Shown one piece after another: positions 1-12,794 of a stretch of DNA of 64,000 bases. Under the pieces are notes generated by a model. That model saw only the letters and a program-made list of their open reading frames with translations, was not told the DNA's origin and searched no databases. Position 1 is the first letter of the stretch. Each line of letters opens with the position of its first letter. The DNA is taken from positions 7,506,133 through 7,570,132 of the forward strand of contig CM060853.1 in the NCBI GenBank assembly GCA_030737835.1, read 5' to 3'. Both the position numbers and the translations under genes were made by a program. The stretch comes from Acorus gramineus (taxonomy: Eukaryota; Streptophyta; Magnoliopsida; Acorales; Acoraceae).

Positions 1-566
1 ATAAAATGTGAACAAGATGCGGATAATAATTTATAAAATATGAAAAAAATAATATGACAAGTGAATTTGGTTATAAGAGGTGATAACAATTGATTTGTCA
101 TGTGGACCTCCTTCTTCTAGTAGGATAAATTAAATGGAAAACACAATTTCACGGGAACCTGGAATACAAATACCAGTTTATTTTCACCTATTATAGCATA
201 ACTATACTCATCTATTCCAATCTAAACAAATACCTTTTAACACTTATTCACCCCCTATTCCCTCATATTCTCCCTCTATTCCACTACCCAAATAGCCCTA
301 TAATGAATTAGTTTTAAAATGAATACCATTTAAGCATACACGTGTTCTCCTTTGGCTTCTGTTTGGGTAGCAAAACATATGAAAATAAACTGGTATTTGT
401 ATTTCAAATTCTTTTGAAATTGTGTTGTTCTATCAAATCTACTCCATTGGTATAAATTGATCATACTGTCAAATTAACTGTTATCAATTCTTATAAATCA
501 GGAGGTTCATAGGTCATATCATTTTTTTTAATTTTTTATAAATTTACATCCATATTTTATTCAAAA
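1..566. repeat. Long fold-back (inverted-repeat) element, left edge at or beyond window start
   Basis: The left arm (about 1-200) and the reverse complement of the right arm (about 358-566) align over most of their length. The best block is the ~26 bp around 171-196 against 380-405, nearly identical after inversion. The arms enclose a spacer of ~150 bp. Long arms and no coding capacity fit a non-autonomous DNA element. Part of the same arm sequence recurs near 10240-10560 (shared motifs around ATAAAATGTGAA and the following GATGACAGTTGATTT block). The superfamily is not determined because the left end and target duplication are not visible. Confidence 0.6.
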
Positions 567-849
567 TTTATCCAACAACAGATTATTATTATTATTATAT
601 TTCCTACCGAGATATATGTATTTATTTCTAAAATAATAATAAATCAATCCTAAAATAGTATACGCTCTGTTTCTTTTTATGTAGGGGCAACTTTGGAAAG
701 CGAAAAAACACCTTTAACAAAAGGGGTACTTTAGTCAAGATAAAGACCACATTTACCAGGACTTTGAAGTGGTTAAAACCGATAAAACGGACCCACACGT
801 CAATACAACGATAATAATAAATAGGGGCACGGTAGGCATTAAAGACGAA

Positions 850-1030
850 CGGACACGTGTCACGATTATGGCCCGAACCGCCCGCAGAAAAAAATACGCC
901 ACTACAAGATTATCCATGCCACGTGTACAACCAATCCACATCACCTGCTCCTCTTCCTCTCTCTCTCTCTCCACACACACACAGTCCTCGCCTCTATAAA
1001 ACCCCTTCGCCTCTCAAGTCCTCCGATTTT
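850..1030 (+). promoter_or_regulatory. Core promoter of the DUF506 gene: two CACGTG boxes, CT-rich tract, TATA box
   Basis: CACGTG occurs at 854-859 (inside ACACGTGTCACG) and at 920-925 (CCACGTGTAC). Both match G-box/ABRE-type sites bound by bZIP and bHLH factors in plants. A CT/CA-rich tract spans about 950-981 and TATAAA lies at 995-1000, about 270 bp before the start codon. Transcription is expected to start near 1025-1035. ABA or stress responsiveness is an inference from the motifs only. Confidence 0.6.
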
Positions 1031-1091
1031 CCTTCAAAAAACCATTCAAGCCGAAGCAGAGGACACGATCGCATTCCAAGATCCAAAAATC

Positions 1092-1148
1092 ATGGCTTCT
1101 CCAGATCGCGCCGAAGAACGATCCGAGCGTTCGATCGGAGGAGACTGA
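1092..1148 (+). other. Upstream ORF (18 codons) in the DUF506 5' leader
   Basis: The first ATG after the TATA box is at 1092 and opens an 18-residue frame beginning MASPDRAEERS, closed by TGA at 1146-1148, 120 bp before the main start at 1269. Sequence after the ATG (ATGG) is a fair initiation context. It could reduce translation of the main frame. Whether it lies in the mRNA depends on the true transcription start. Confidence 0.4.
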
Positions 1149-1268
1149 CTATCAAATCTTTGATCGATCAGAGTTCGCATTTCATCTTCGTTTTCCCTCT
1201 GATTATTTAGGAAATTTAGGGATTAATTGGATCCGATCTTCGATTTTCCCCCTTTTTGGCCTTCGATA

Positions 1269-2562
1269 ATGCCCTTCCCAATGAAGATCCAGCCAGTCGA
1301 TCCCGGTTCGTCCACGCTCGCTTTGGACGTCCTGGGGAAGCCATCTGCGCCGTCGAAGTCGCGGTTGAAGCGCCTCCTCGTCCGGCAGTTCCCTGGCGTG
1401 CTGAAAATCTCCGCCTCCTCTGAGAAGCTTTCCATCGACGCCGCCGCCGGAGGTGGCGGTACAGACATCGAGCCGAACTCGATCGGCCTCGCAAAGATGG
1501 TCCAGAGCTTCATCGAAGAGACTAACAACAACAACAACGAAACGAAGAATTCGAAGTATAATCGTAACCGCTGCAACTGCTTCAACGGCACCGATAGCTC
1601 CGACGACGAGAGCTCCGGCGAGTCTCCGGCCATTGCCCCTCTCGACGCCTGCGACCTTCTCAAGGTCCTCACCATCGCCACCTCTTTTGAATCTCCCAAC
1701 AACAAAAAAAAAACCACAATTCATAATTCTGAAAATTTTGTGGTTTCTATTAGGGTTTGGTCCCTTGTTCAACCACTGCGGAGCGGAACCTTCTCGCGGA
1801 CGCTTCGAAAGTGTTAGAGAAGAACCGGACATCCAACAAGAGCAAAGACGACGGCCGTCGGATCCTCGTCGAAGGCCTCCTCGCCGTCGGATATGACGCC
1901 TCCCTCTGCCTTTCTCGCTGGGACAAATCCCCTTCTTTCCCAGCCGGTAAGATATCGCGATTTCATAAAAACCGGATATTTTGGCGGATCATGAACTGAG
2001 AAAATCATGATTTTCAGGTGAGTACGAGTACATCGACGTGGTGGTGGACGAGGAGAGGCTGATCGTGGACGTCGATTTCAAATCCGAGTTCGAGATCGCA
2101 CGGTCCACGAAAGCGTACAAATCCGTCCTGCAATCCCTGCCGTCCGTCTTCGTAGGCAAGCCCGACCGTCTCCAGCGCATCGTGACCGTCGTTTCCGAGG
2201 CGGCGAGGCAGAGCCTGAAAAAGAAGGGCCTCCACTTCCCGCCGTGGAGGAATCCCGAGTACATGAAGGCGAAGTGGCTGTCCCCTCATCGGAGGATATC
2301 ATCACCGCCGTCCGTTTCAGTGACAGAGCCAACTGGGCCGTCCGTTCCGGGAGAGGTGATCGGCGCGTCGTGCGGCCTTATATCGACCCCGGTCTTCTCA
2401 GGGGAATTCGATCTCCGTCCGCCGCCCTCGGCGGTGTCATCGGTGGGGGAGACAACGCCGGCAGAGGAGAGGATCACGGTGATTATCTCTCCGCGGCTGC
2501 CGGCGCAAGCGCGGCCCAGGGTGGTCGCCGGCCTGGCTTCCGTGCTGCGCGAAAAACCCTGA
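1269..2562 (+). CDS. DUF506 (PDDEXK-like) family protein, 3 exons
   Basis: Exons are 1269-1664, 1754-1946 and 2018-2562, all with GT-AG introns (89 and 71 bp), giving 377 residues. The start was chosen at MPFPMKIQPVD, the usual opening of this plant family. Exon 1 carries the conserved basic KSRLKRLLVRQFPGVL and an Asn/Ser/acidic linker. Exon 2 carries the AERNLLADASK and WDKSPSFPAG motifs. Exon 3 has EYEYIDVV, the core LIVDVDFKSEFEIARST with its acidic and Glu residues typical of the family, and the LHFPPWR motif. The last ~100 residues are Pro/Ser-rich and variable. The family resembles PDDEXK nucleases in sequence models, but no nuclease activity is established; some members have been linked to root-hair and stress responses. 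Exons are GC-rich against AT-rich flanks. There are no neighbouring genes for 15 kb downstream. Confidence 0.9.
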
Positions 2563-5327
2563 TTTTCTAATTCGCGATTTTTTTGGTTTTGCGAATTCAG
2601 AAATCTATGGGAGAGAAATTGTAATAATTAAATTATACATATATATATATATTTTTGTTCTTAGCACGATCTCTGCTTTTACTGATCAGATGGTAATAGA
2701 AAAAATGAAATTTTGATATTTTTTTTTGTGGAAGAGAGAAGATCAGGTACGTCCATTCTCTCAATATTTTACGAAACGATGACTTGATTACGATTTTCTC
2801 ATCGAAATTTGATTTGTTGTTGATATCTGATTTTTCTCGAACCTTATGAAAAATGAAAAGCGGTTTTAAAAAAAACCGCTTTAAGGGATTCTGGAAGGCT
2901 CTGAAAGTCTCGCTGGGTTTCCACGCAAAGGTTGGGCGGTGGGGACTGTAAGGTCGGTGGCAGTTGTGATACGAAAATGACCAAACTACCCCGTCCCTTC
3001 CTCGGATTTGACACCCCATCGAAAATGTAAAACTTGTGTGTTCAGTAGGTATTTTTACGCCTATTGCAATGATTACAGTCAATGTTCTTTATTAATCTCT
3101 CTTTAACTCCGTCTAGTCTGGTGTTTACTCATTCTAATAAATAAATATACTAGTTACTGCTATGCACGTCTCAATGCATGTGATATAACATTCTATACAT
3201 ACATAAAAAATAAAAATAATAATTACATAATAATTAAATAATTACTCAATAAATCAATAGAAACATATGTTTATATATTTTATTTTAATATATTTAAAAG
3301 AAAACAACATGTATACATCCTAAAAGAAAAATTAAGTTTCTACATAAGGAAAATAAATATATATCTTATTTGAGAAGTGTTAAAATTTAAGAAGTATTAA
3401 TCAAATTAAAAGATTATTTTAAAATATATACCCTAACAATTAAAAAATATAAAGAATTTACAATTCCATCAATTCATTAATATATATTTGATGTAGGTAT
3501 TGAAAATTTTAGTTTCAACTTTTTCTATATTTTTTTGCTAAAAAAAATAATTATATTCCTGAAAATATTAAAATCATTAATTAGATAAAACAAAATTAAA
3601 TAACAACTTACTCTTTTGATGTGCGTCTTGAAGAGAACTTTTGTATGCACATTCCATTCTCCTATAATAACAAAAATATTCAATAGAATATCCAGATAAA
3701 AATGTTCAGAAATATTAAATACGAAACACATTTATCATCCTTAAAAATATTATTAAAACCAAAGAAAAACACTTAATATTTGAATCTAAGTATTATTTAA
3801 AAGATCAAACACAAACAATAATAAATAAATAAAATATATAAAATCATCTTTCAAAGACATAAAGAACTAAAAAAAACCCAAAAATTGAATTGAATAGGAG
3901 AGGCGGAGCAATTATAAATTATTTTTTTTGGGATTGGTTAGAGTTTTTTTCATCCGAAATTAATGGTTATTTTCTTATTGAAATATCAAATTATATTATC
4001 TAATTTGAATTTTTCAAAATTTGATATGTATGAAAATGTATGGTAAAAACTGCTTTACTATGCATTTAATATTACATTATCTATCATGTATATTTAATAT
4101 AAAAATAAGAAACTGATTTTATAAGCACTATATATATAATTTTAAATTATCTATAATTTACATGAAATTTAAAAAAATTTAAAACCGATTTTTAATTATT
4201 TTGTTACTTAATCCATTTTTATCCATTTCATGTATATCAAATTTAAAAATGATTATTATATGCATCATATATTCAAATATAGATTTTTATTTCTTTTAAA
4301 AGAATATAAAATAAAAAATATAATTTTTTTATTTATTAAATGTAAGATCATTTATTTTTATAAATAAATCCCTATATAATTGGGATTAGATAAAAAATAA
4401 AAAAAGGGGCAAAAAATACGGTAAAAATTTAAAATGTAGATAAATAAATAAATCGCTAAAAATAGGGATTGGACAAAATTTACAAACAATGAACCGAAAA
4501 ATCATTAAAAAAAATTAAAATTATTTTCATTATAAATCCCTATAAAGTAGGGATTGATAAAAAAAAACAAACTATAATAAATGAAGTAAAAGAAAAAGAG
4601 GCGAATAAACTTTGAAAAATCAGAAAAAAAATTGTTTTTCATTGATTATGATACATTTTAAATGAATAAAAATTATAATAAAAAAATAAACTAAGTAGGG
4701 GAATATGTTAAAGTTTGAAGAAAAAATAATATATCAAAAGTTTAATATCAAAAGTTTTTTCTATTATCATCATTCTTTTTATAAGATGAGATGTCACCGA
4801 AAAAATGTAAAAATGAAATATATTTTATTTGTCATGAATTTTAATTGAAATTAAAATAAAAGCACGCTATTATAGCTTATCTATTTATAAATAAACAAAT
4901 ATATCTCTATATAATAATAGGGATTAGATAAAAAAATATACAAATAAAACCAAATTTGAAAAAATCATAAAAAATTTAAATTATTTTACATGAAACATGT
5001 TAATTATGATAAAAAAATAAAAATGAATTCTTATAAAATATGGAATAGATAAAAATTATAACAAATAAAACCACATTTTATCATACAAATAAAATAGGCG
5101 AATTATTATTCTATATATTGTGTGAATTCAAAATGCTCCATTTAAATTATGTTTAATGATATCATGATTCTAACATGGTATTTAAATTCAATATATAATA
5201 AGAAATTAAACAAAAAGTAAAAAAAAAATTATAAATCAATGAACATGAATATAACAAGAAGAACGAATAGTTCATTATGTGGGGACAGATAAATGCCACA
5301 TCCCACATATGTTGGATTGAAATCAAA

Positions 5328-5358
<31 letters not shown>

Positions 5359-6504
5359 ATTATGTAATTATTAAAATTAATTAATAATGCATCTTGTTAA
5401 CAAGGGAAGGAACTGAATATCTATGTGACTCACAGATGCAATTAAGATTATGATAACAAATTACAAAAATGCTCTTAGCACGTACAATCATACATGCCGC
5501 TCCATCTCTACAAACTAAAAGAAAATAAAAGATAAAAATATTTTTGGTTCAACAATCATACAATTAATTTGCTAAAAGCAACTATTCACCAAAAAAAAAA
5601 AAAAATTTTTTTGCTAAAAGCAACTTGATAGAAGTGGAAGACTGATGTCTACAAAACAAATCAATGCAGAAAATTTTATCTTACTTGTTCTTAAATGCAT
5701 CCAAACATAGGCTAAAAAATTTATCAAATCCATAGGAGTCTCTAACTGAAAAACCACAAAAACTTTTGGACAAATATTTTCCAACAGAGCAAACTTGTTT
5801 CCTGCAGCAAATTATAAGATGTTTTTAAAAACCATAAGAATATTTTTCGATTGTAAATTATATAAAAGCCCTAAGAACATTAGTTCTACTATTGACTAAA
5901 ATAATTAATTAGATAACAAAAATAAAATTAAAATATTGAAAAGAACAATTTACTCTTTTTGCGTGTCAAATTCTATGCATTAATCAATTCTCCTCACATC
6001 AACCAAGCAAAGGATTAGAACTTATTGTATCGTTGATCATTTCCGAACAAAAATATTAAAAAATACAAAAATAAATCACATTTATCATCCCTAAAATAGT
6101 AATCTAAAAATAAATTAAAAAAAAAACTAATTTTTTAAATCAAACTATCATTGAAATATAACTAATAAATCACAAAATATAAAAAATAAAAAGTACAATC
6201 ATTTTCCAAATAGATAAAGATCTAAAAACAAAACAAGAAAAAAGGTAATGAAATAAATAGGATAGATGGGGCATTTATAAGATTTTTTTAGATGGATTTT
6301 ATCCTAAAATCACTGGAGGGTGGATTAGAGTATTTATCCTAAAATAAAAAACTGATTATGATACTTCTCATTTATTTAAATTTAAATTTAAAAACATTAA
6401 AATCGATTTCTCATCAACATGATTTACTCAAATCTGATTTTGATTTGAAAATTTAAAATATATTTATGATTCTGATTTATCAAAACATAATTTAAATCTA
6501 AATT

Positions 6505-6508
<4 letters not shown>
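2563..6508. other. Gene-free AT-rich intergenic DNA
   Basis: No supported gene is present. A perfect 11 bp-stem inverted repeat (AAAGCGGTTTT ... AAAACCGCTTT, about 2857-2883) lies ~300 bp after the DUF506 stop and may fall in or near its 3' region. From 3100 on the sequence is extremely AT-rich, with short repeated phrases such as the recurring TAAATCCCTATA...GGGATTAGATAAAAAA near 4370, 4540 and 4900, which look like decayed copies of one repeat. A short TG/TA microsatellite lies near 5330-5360. Confidence 0.6.

Positions 6509-6565
<57 letters not shown>
6509..6565. repeat. (AT)n microsatellite
   Basis: An uninterrupted run of AT dinucleotides about 57 bp long. It directly abuts the left end of the inverted-repeat element that follows. 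Confidence 0.95.
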
Positions 6566-6569
<4 letters not shown>

Positions 6570-6861
6570 AATGATAAGATGCGGTCACCATACCCTCTTC
6601 CATAGGTGTGGTCACCGTGTCATTACCATCCGATTAAATGGCTTTTAATCAGACGGTTAAAATAACCACCCTATGAAATCACATATATCCCTGTGAATCA
6701 TGATCCCTCTTTTTTCTCCACATGATCTCCCCCTTTCTCTCTTGTGTTTCTTTTATGGACCATTTTCTCACCATTTGATTAAATGCACTCTTTTGTAGGG
6801 TGATTAGAAGGTGACCGCATATTAAAAGGGGGTATGGTGTCCACACCATATCACTTCTCTA
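6563..6861. mobile_element. MITE with ~52 bp terminal inverted repeats
   Basis: The left end (TATAGTGAAATGATAAGATG..., from 6562) and the reverse complement of the right end (to about 6862) align over ~52 bp, including GGTCACCATACCC against GGACACCATACCC and an inner TGCGGTCACC. The element is ~300 bp and has no coding capacity. Both flanks are TA-rich, so it appears to have landed in a TA microsatellite. A TA target duplication would fit a Tc1/mariner-like origin but cannot be proven in this context. Confidence 0.65.
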
Positions 6862-7540
6862 TATATATTCAATTGTTTAAATGATAAAAAATAAAATGAA
6901 AATACTTATATAATCCATGTATATCTATCATGTATTTATTCATTAATTCATGTATATCTATCATGTATTTAAATTTTAAAATTTAAATAAATGGATATAT
7001 ATTAGAAAATTAATTAATTATTTAAAAGATAAAAATGGAAATGAAAATTCTTATAATCCATGTATATCTATAATGTATTTATCCATTATATATTTTAAAA
7101 TTTTAAAATTTAAATAATTACATATATATTAGTAATTAAATAAATGATTAAAGGATAAAAAGGGAAATAAAAATACTGGGTCACATAATTCTTTTAATAA
7201 GTAAGTAATAAATATGTATTTTGTTATAAATGTTTCTATTTTTTTTTTAATAGATGATACCATTTGTTCTGTTGGATATATACATTCTCATCTCTTTTAT
7301 AAAATACGTGTAACTGTATTTAGGGCTAGAAAATGATATTTGAGTAACATTTTCCTTCCTAATTCGGATTGTGTGCCTGTTGCTTGGTTGATGTAAAATG
7401 ATAAGCAGTCTATAATATTCATTAAAACATATATGTCATTAAAATCACATTTACTATTTTGAAAAATAGATAAGACGCCACACGGATCAGTTCCACACAT
7501 TAAAGTATGTACTAGCTGAATGAAATACATATTATTATAT

Positions 7541-8840
7541 GGGAAAAAAATCCAAATAACCATATACAAATTGTCTGAAATTCATGTAACAACTGACTTT
7601 TTCTTAAAATCCATATAACCCTCTGAAAACATGTATATAAATTCTAGTAACTCTCTGAGTTAAACTTTATAAGGAATATTATATGAATATTTCATTTAGT
7701 TAACAATATATTAAAAATCCCATACAATATGTTAAAAATACAAAAAAACTCTTTATAAATATTGATTTTATTCGCCTATTCAGATTATAAAAATGGTTGT
7801 TTGCATGTATACCATAAAAAAATATGTTATTTATTTTTATACCATTACAAATGGTATATTTATTTTAATACCATTGCAATTTTTATCAATAAAAAAAAGT
7901 GTCATCATGTTACCTTTATGGCAAAAATCAAATTTAACTAGAGTTAATTTTTAATTAGACAAAAAAATGACCAAAATAACCTTATTATAATGTAAGTAAT
8001 ACCAAGTTTTTGCATATATACCCCTCAAAAACTTGTTATTTATATTTAATTATACTATTAAAAATAATCTATTTATATTTTTGTACCATTAAATTATTTA
8101 GTAATTTTACATGTTTATCACTTTAATTAGATTTTGCCATATTTTTAAATGTCTATTAATGTCATTAAAGCATAGTAAATATCACAATAGTCTTACTTTC
8201 TACATACATACATAAATACAATCTCACACATACATACACAAGCTCACGCACAATATTTATGAGTAAAATTTTTTATATTTTTTTATATCATAAAACATAT
8301 GATTTTAATATTTCAATAAATAATAATAGTTAAAGAATTTTTTTAAAAAAAATACATTTTAAATATCAAAGATTTATTCATATTGAAGAAATCATAGTCT
8401 TTAATATTCAAAATCGATGCTATTATTTTATTATACCATATATCGCCCTCATGGTAAAATTTAACATTTTTCTATTTTTTTTCATGGTATAAAAATAAAT
8501 ATAATTTTTTGATGGTATAAAAATAAATATTGTATTTTGTAAGGACAAATATAAAAATAAAAAATAAGGGTATTTTAGTCATTCTGCATGACTTTAACGG
8601 GGTTAGTAGAAAATTTGATGGAACTTAACTAGCATGGTAAAAATGCATAATTTTTTATTATTTTAATGGTATAAAAGTAAATAGATTATTTATGATGATA
8701 TAAAAATAAATAATATGTTTTTCAATGGTATGCATGTAAAAAAACCCTCATAAAAATCAATCTGGAGGGATAAAATCATTATTGAGGATTTTTTATATTT
8801 TTAACACATTTTAAAGAGTTTTGGGTATACTGTGTTGGAA
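7541..8840. repeat. Older dispersed repeat, split by the MULE-like element at 7795-8747
   Basis: 7541-7794 and 8758-8835 together resemble a continuous repeat at about 27549-27860. Shared blocks include AAATCCATATAACCCTCTGAA on the left, and the GGATAAAATC...TTTTACATATTTTAACA-type block on the right. The second copy is uninterrupted, which shows the order of insertion. No coding capacity is visible. Confidence 0.5.
7795..8747. mobile_element. MULE-type non-autonomous element (copy 1), ~200 bp inverted termini
   Basis: The left arm (GGTTGTTTGCATGTATACCA...) and the reverse complement of the right arm (GGGTTTTTTTACATGCATACCA...) align over ~200 bp. A 10 bp target duplication with one mismatch flanks it: TTATAAAAAT (7785-7794) and TCATAAAAAT (8748-8757). 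Long inverted termini and a 9-10 bp duplication are hallmarks of Mutator-like elements. The 953 bp element has no transposase. A second copy lies at 57852-58580. Confidence 0.75.
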
Positions 8841-11800
8841 TTTTAGATCAATGATTCGAACAAATCCAATGGAAGGATAAATCCAATTCAAATTAATTGA
8901 CAGTATCCCAGTCACATTTGAATAAATAACACCCTTTCACATTTGAGTGAGTCAGAGAGAGTCCCAAGTATACCAAACACCCTTTCACATTTGAGGCAGG
9001 ACACACATGAATGCCATAGAAATTTATGGTTGACATGAAAAAGCTTCAACAAGGAAGAACTTTTGCAAAGAAGGGGGATCCATCTCCATATGTTTTGGAG
9101 GTCTCCTTTTGTTTTTCACTTTATCGTTTTTTCTGATGAATTGCACTACTTTTCAGACTCTCATTCCGTGATGACTTTCTTTTCTCTCAGTTGTGCAAAA
9201 CCCCAATTTTAACCGAAATGGACAGAGTACTCAAAGAACTTATGAAACCAATAAAGTAAAATGATACACCCAGCCCGAGTATGGATCGATCCAGCAGTTT
9301 TGACTTTTCTTTTTAAATAAATAATTGCCTAACAAATTACATAAAAGTGAATTATACACCTAGATAAACCATTAGATTTTTTTTTTTTCTAAAAAGAAGA
9401 AAATTATTTTAAATTTTCATACACCGCACTAGTGGAATATATATGACACTAAGATTGTATACACTCGATTAGTAGAGTGTAGAAGCAACTTTAAAAATGT
9501 CTCTGAACTACAGACGGAACTGTAAAAAAGATTGAGTGTATCGATGCCCAACAAGTAAATCCGTGAGATTCAGATTTGAAACACAAGGGCGCGCTTGATT
9601 TTGACCCTAGGTAGGCTAAGCCATGGCCTTGGAACTCCATGTCTAATTTTTTTATTTGTCCATTAAGTCCATGACTTAATATTGAAGTATATTTACTATC
9701 CAATGAAGTATATACTTTTATATAAAAGAAATTAAAATATATATATTTTAATAAATTGTATGTAGTCATTTATGGAATGTTTTAAAAAAATTTCAAATGA
9801 GGCGTATGCCTTGTTATAATAAGTGCAAGTGGTTAATATGGTATATAGAATTGTAGTGCGACTGTAAAATAGATTGAATGTAAAAACATTCTTCTAGCAT
9901 TGTTGACAATAATAAAGCAATCGGGTGAAAAAGATCCACTAGATTAGTTTACTGGACCTCTACTCCCATAGTCCATCATAAATAGGTGATGATCGAATCC
10001 TTGTGTGCGTTTAGGTGTGTGGCGAAAAACTTACAATTTCACCCAAAAAAAAATCCAAAATTTTATTTGTACACCTATTTATAATATGATAACGTGAATA
10101 AGATTTTTTTTGTGCAAATATGTGAAGTTCCCCTTAGGTGTCAATTGAATAGAGACATAAACTATTATATGGCTTATAACTATTATAGGATTAAATTATT
10201 CTACTAATGGAATGAGTGATTTTATATTTGGTTGTGTTTTTAGTTATTCACGTTGGAAAATGTAATTGTGAAGTTTTTTTATAATTGACTGACTAGATTA
10301 ATAAAATGTGAAAAAATGATTTAGAATATTAGTCTTCTGATTTATAAAAGATGATGACAGTTGATTTAACAGTGAGACTAACTTATTTTATTGGTTAGAA
10401 TAACCTAGGACTAGGGGAAAAGTGGAATGGCTATACCCCACTTAATTCCAACTTATACTGACATTCAATTATCAATCTATCCCATCAATTCAAACAAGTT
10501 TTTTTTTTACTTTATTCCATTCTATTTTGCACAAACGTTTTACCCAAACATTCATCAGAGTTTTGTAAGGGATTTATATGGCCCACCTTAATTTAGGATT
10601 GACCCATGCTAACCTAATGTTTCTGAATTACTTCTCCTTGGGAACAGACACAAAGACACTAGCAAGAAATTACACTTTTTAAAAATATGATGACATGCCC
10701 ATACGAATTGAATGCGCAGTTTCTTTTACCTTCTTCTTCGGAGCATACAATGAGTTAGTGGCCTTCATATATATAGGTCATGCTTGTTATAGTTTTTAGT
10801 TTATAAATTATAGATTATAATTTATAGATCATAGATTTTAAATTTTTATATAAACAGTGAATATGTTTATTGTAATTGTTAAAAAAAAGATAATAAACAT
10901 TATTGGATGTTTGTTAAAATAAAACAAAAATACCGCTTTACATTATAGGAGATGGAGAATTCGGGAAGAGATGAAAGAAAATGCCATTCGTTAAAAAAAA
11001 AAATACTGAGGAAATTAATGTTAAAAAAAAGGATTATTTAAAGCACTTTGTGAGATATAATCTCAAAAGCACCATTGACCCATATTTCATAATGTGATTT
11101 ATTTAAATTATTTTTAACTTGAATAGGTTCAAATGAGTTTAAATAAATATATAACAACGACTTATTTTAAACTAAAAACTAATATACGGTGTATAAATTT
11201 TAACAAACTTGTATATATTGTGAATTCCAATTATTGTGATAGTGACATGGCCATGTGTTTTAATACATGATAGCTTTGACTAGCCATTGCCTTTAATAAA
11301 TCCCATAATTCAATTTGCTTTTGGCAGAGGCCAGGTTAATTAACAACAATTAGTGAGCACAATACTTGCTTCCCAAGCATTGGTAGTCCCTGTTAAAAAG
11401 TCAGATGTTCCCCTAATGAAGTCATGTAATAGATGATGAAAGCGAATTTTTTTTTTTATGTAAAGAAGTTCAATTTGAACACAGTCTGCAATCTGAAGTC
11501 TTCTTGACTCTTACAATTGATGCAACTTTATTCGATTTGTTTCTTTATTTTTCCCACTTTTGACAAAGGTTATTGACACCTGGCCTTAAAGAAAGGAGGG
11601 GAAAATGAAAAGAATTGGTGTCCGTTGTTGAATAGATTAAAAACATGTCAGTAGTATACGTGTTGATGGGAGATAGGGCATGATATTACCTTTCATTTCA
11701 TGGATGTGATTTTTCTTGATCTGCAATTGCAGGGAAAGAACATGTTTACATGGAAATGAAGCAACAACATTTGGAGCTTAAGCAACTGATACTACAATTG

Positions 11801-12127
11801 TCTTAACACAGTATAAATATCATTCAGACCTTTAATACACTCAGTTATTCCTGTAGTCTTCCCGCAATCCTACTCAATCAGTTAAGAAATATGTAACAGA
11901 AGATACGAGTATATATGGTTTTTTTTTAGAAAATATAAAAAGTTATGCATTTAATAGAGTGTGTACTCATTTTTGTGAAAAATATATACTTAAAAAAATG
12001 TGTTGGGATTGTAGAAGTAAATATGTAAGAAACAATTGAGTGTAACATTTATCTTTTTAGTTCAATCTTTGGCCCATAAAATTTCATTTCAAACTATTGA
12101 AGTTCCCTTGTATTATAGATAGGAGAA
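8841..12127. other. Intergenic DNA without a supported gene
   Basis: No coding region is supported. A single-arm or shortened relative of the fold-back repeat at 1-566 lies at about 10240-10560. Short TGTATACACTCxATTAGTAGAGTGTA palindromic pieces near 9450-9480 and an ATAGATTGAATGTA phrase near 9870 resemble the family annotated at 12128-12650. The rest is AT-rich and featureless to my reading. Confidence 0.5.
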
Positions 12128-12650
12128 TGAAATCCAGCCTTTTGTGTAGCCCTATTTACAGTCCATACTATTTTTTTTTTAAAATCATACAAAGTACATA
12201 TTGTTATATGAAATAATATATATACTGATATACACCGGTGTATTTTCTTTTGTTGTTGTGAAAAAATAAAAATTTTATTTTACTCCATACACTATGATAG
12301 CGTAATAGCGTATTAGGTTACAAAATGAGCAGCAAAATGAACTGGGTGTATCACGCTCCTTAAAGATGACAATGAAGTGGGCTTCAATATGGGTTGGGTG
12401 ATACAGCTTCAATTGTAATCCAATCACATTTTTTTATATATATAATAAAAATCATACACTCATTTGAAGTGTACGATGTGATATGAAATAAAATATATAC
12501 AGAGATACATTAGTGTAATTTTTTTCATTGTGAAAAATGAAAAACAAATGGGGTCATACACTATGATAAAACTCCATACACTATAATAATATAGTATACA
12601 CTATGTTATCATAGCGTATGTGGCTGTAAAATAGATTGAGTGTATTAGAT
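12128..12650. repeat. Two copies of a short AT-rich dispersed element (family with ATCATAGTGTATG ends)
   Basis: Two related segments (about 12128-12350 and 12405-12650) each contain an ATGAAATAAxATATATAC(T/A)GATATAC block, a poly-A/T spacer and a closing phrase of the form TATCATAGCGTATG...GGCTGTAAAATAGATTGAGTGTA. The same order of motifs is seen at about 37948-38300 inside another element. There is no coding capacity. Probably a MITE family; ends not resolved. Confidence 0.5.
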
Positions 12651-12794
12651 CTTGAGTAGTACTAGGCTTTTATTTGATGGGCTGGTCATATCAGATATGA
12701 AAAATCCATTCATCCCCACATTCTTGGCCCTGAGAGACATGATGTGGGTAGGAGTGATTCGTTAGTCAGGTTGGAAACATGTATGAAAAATTAG

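Noticed and set aside
1203-1832. Long minus-strand open frames opposite the DUF506 exons
   Set aside because: They are shadows of GC-rich coding sequence; the plus strand has conserved family motifs and proper splice sites.
6424-6615. 63-codon frame of Tyr-Ile repeats
   Set aside because: Translation of the AT microsatellite.
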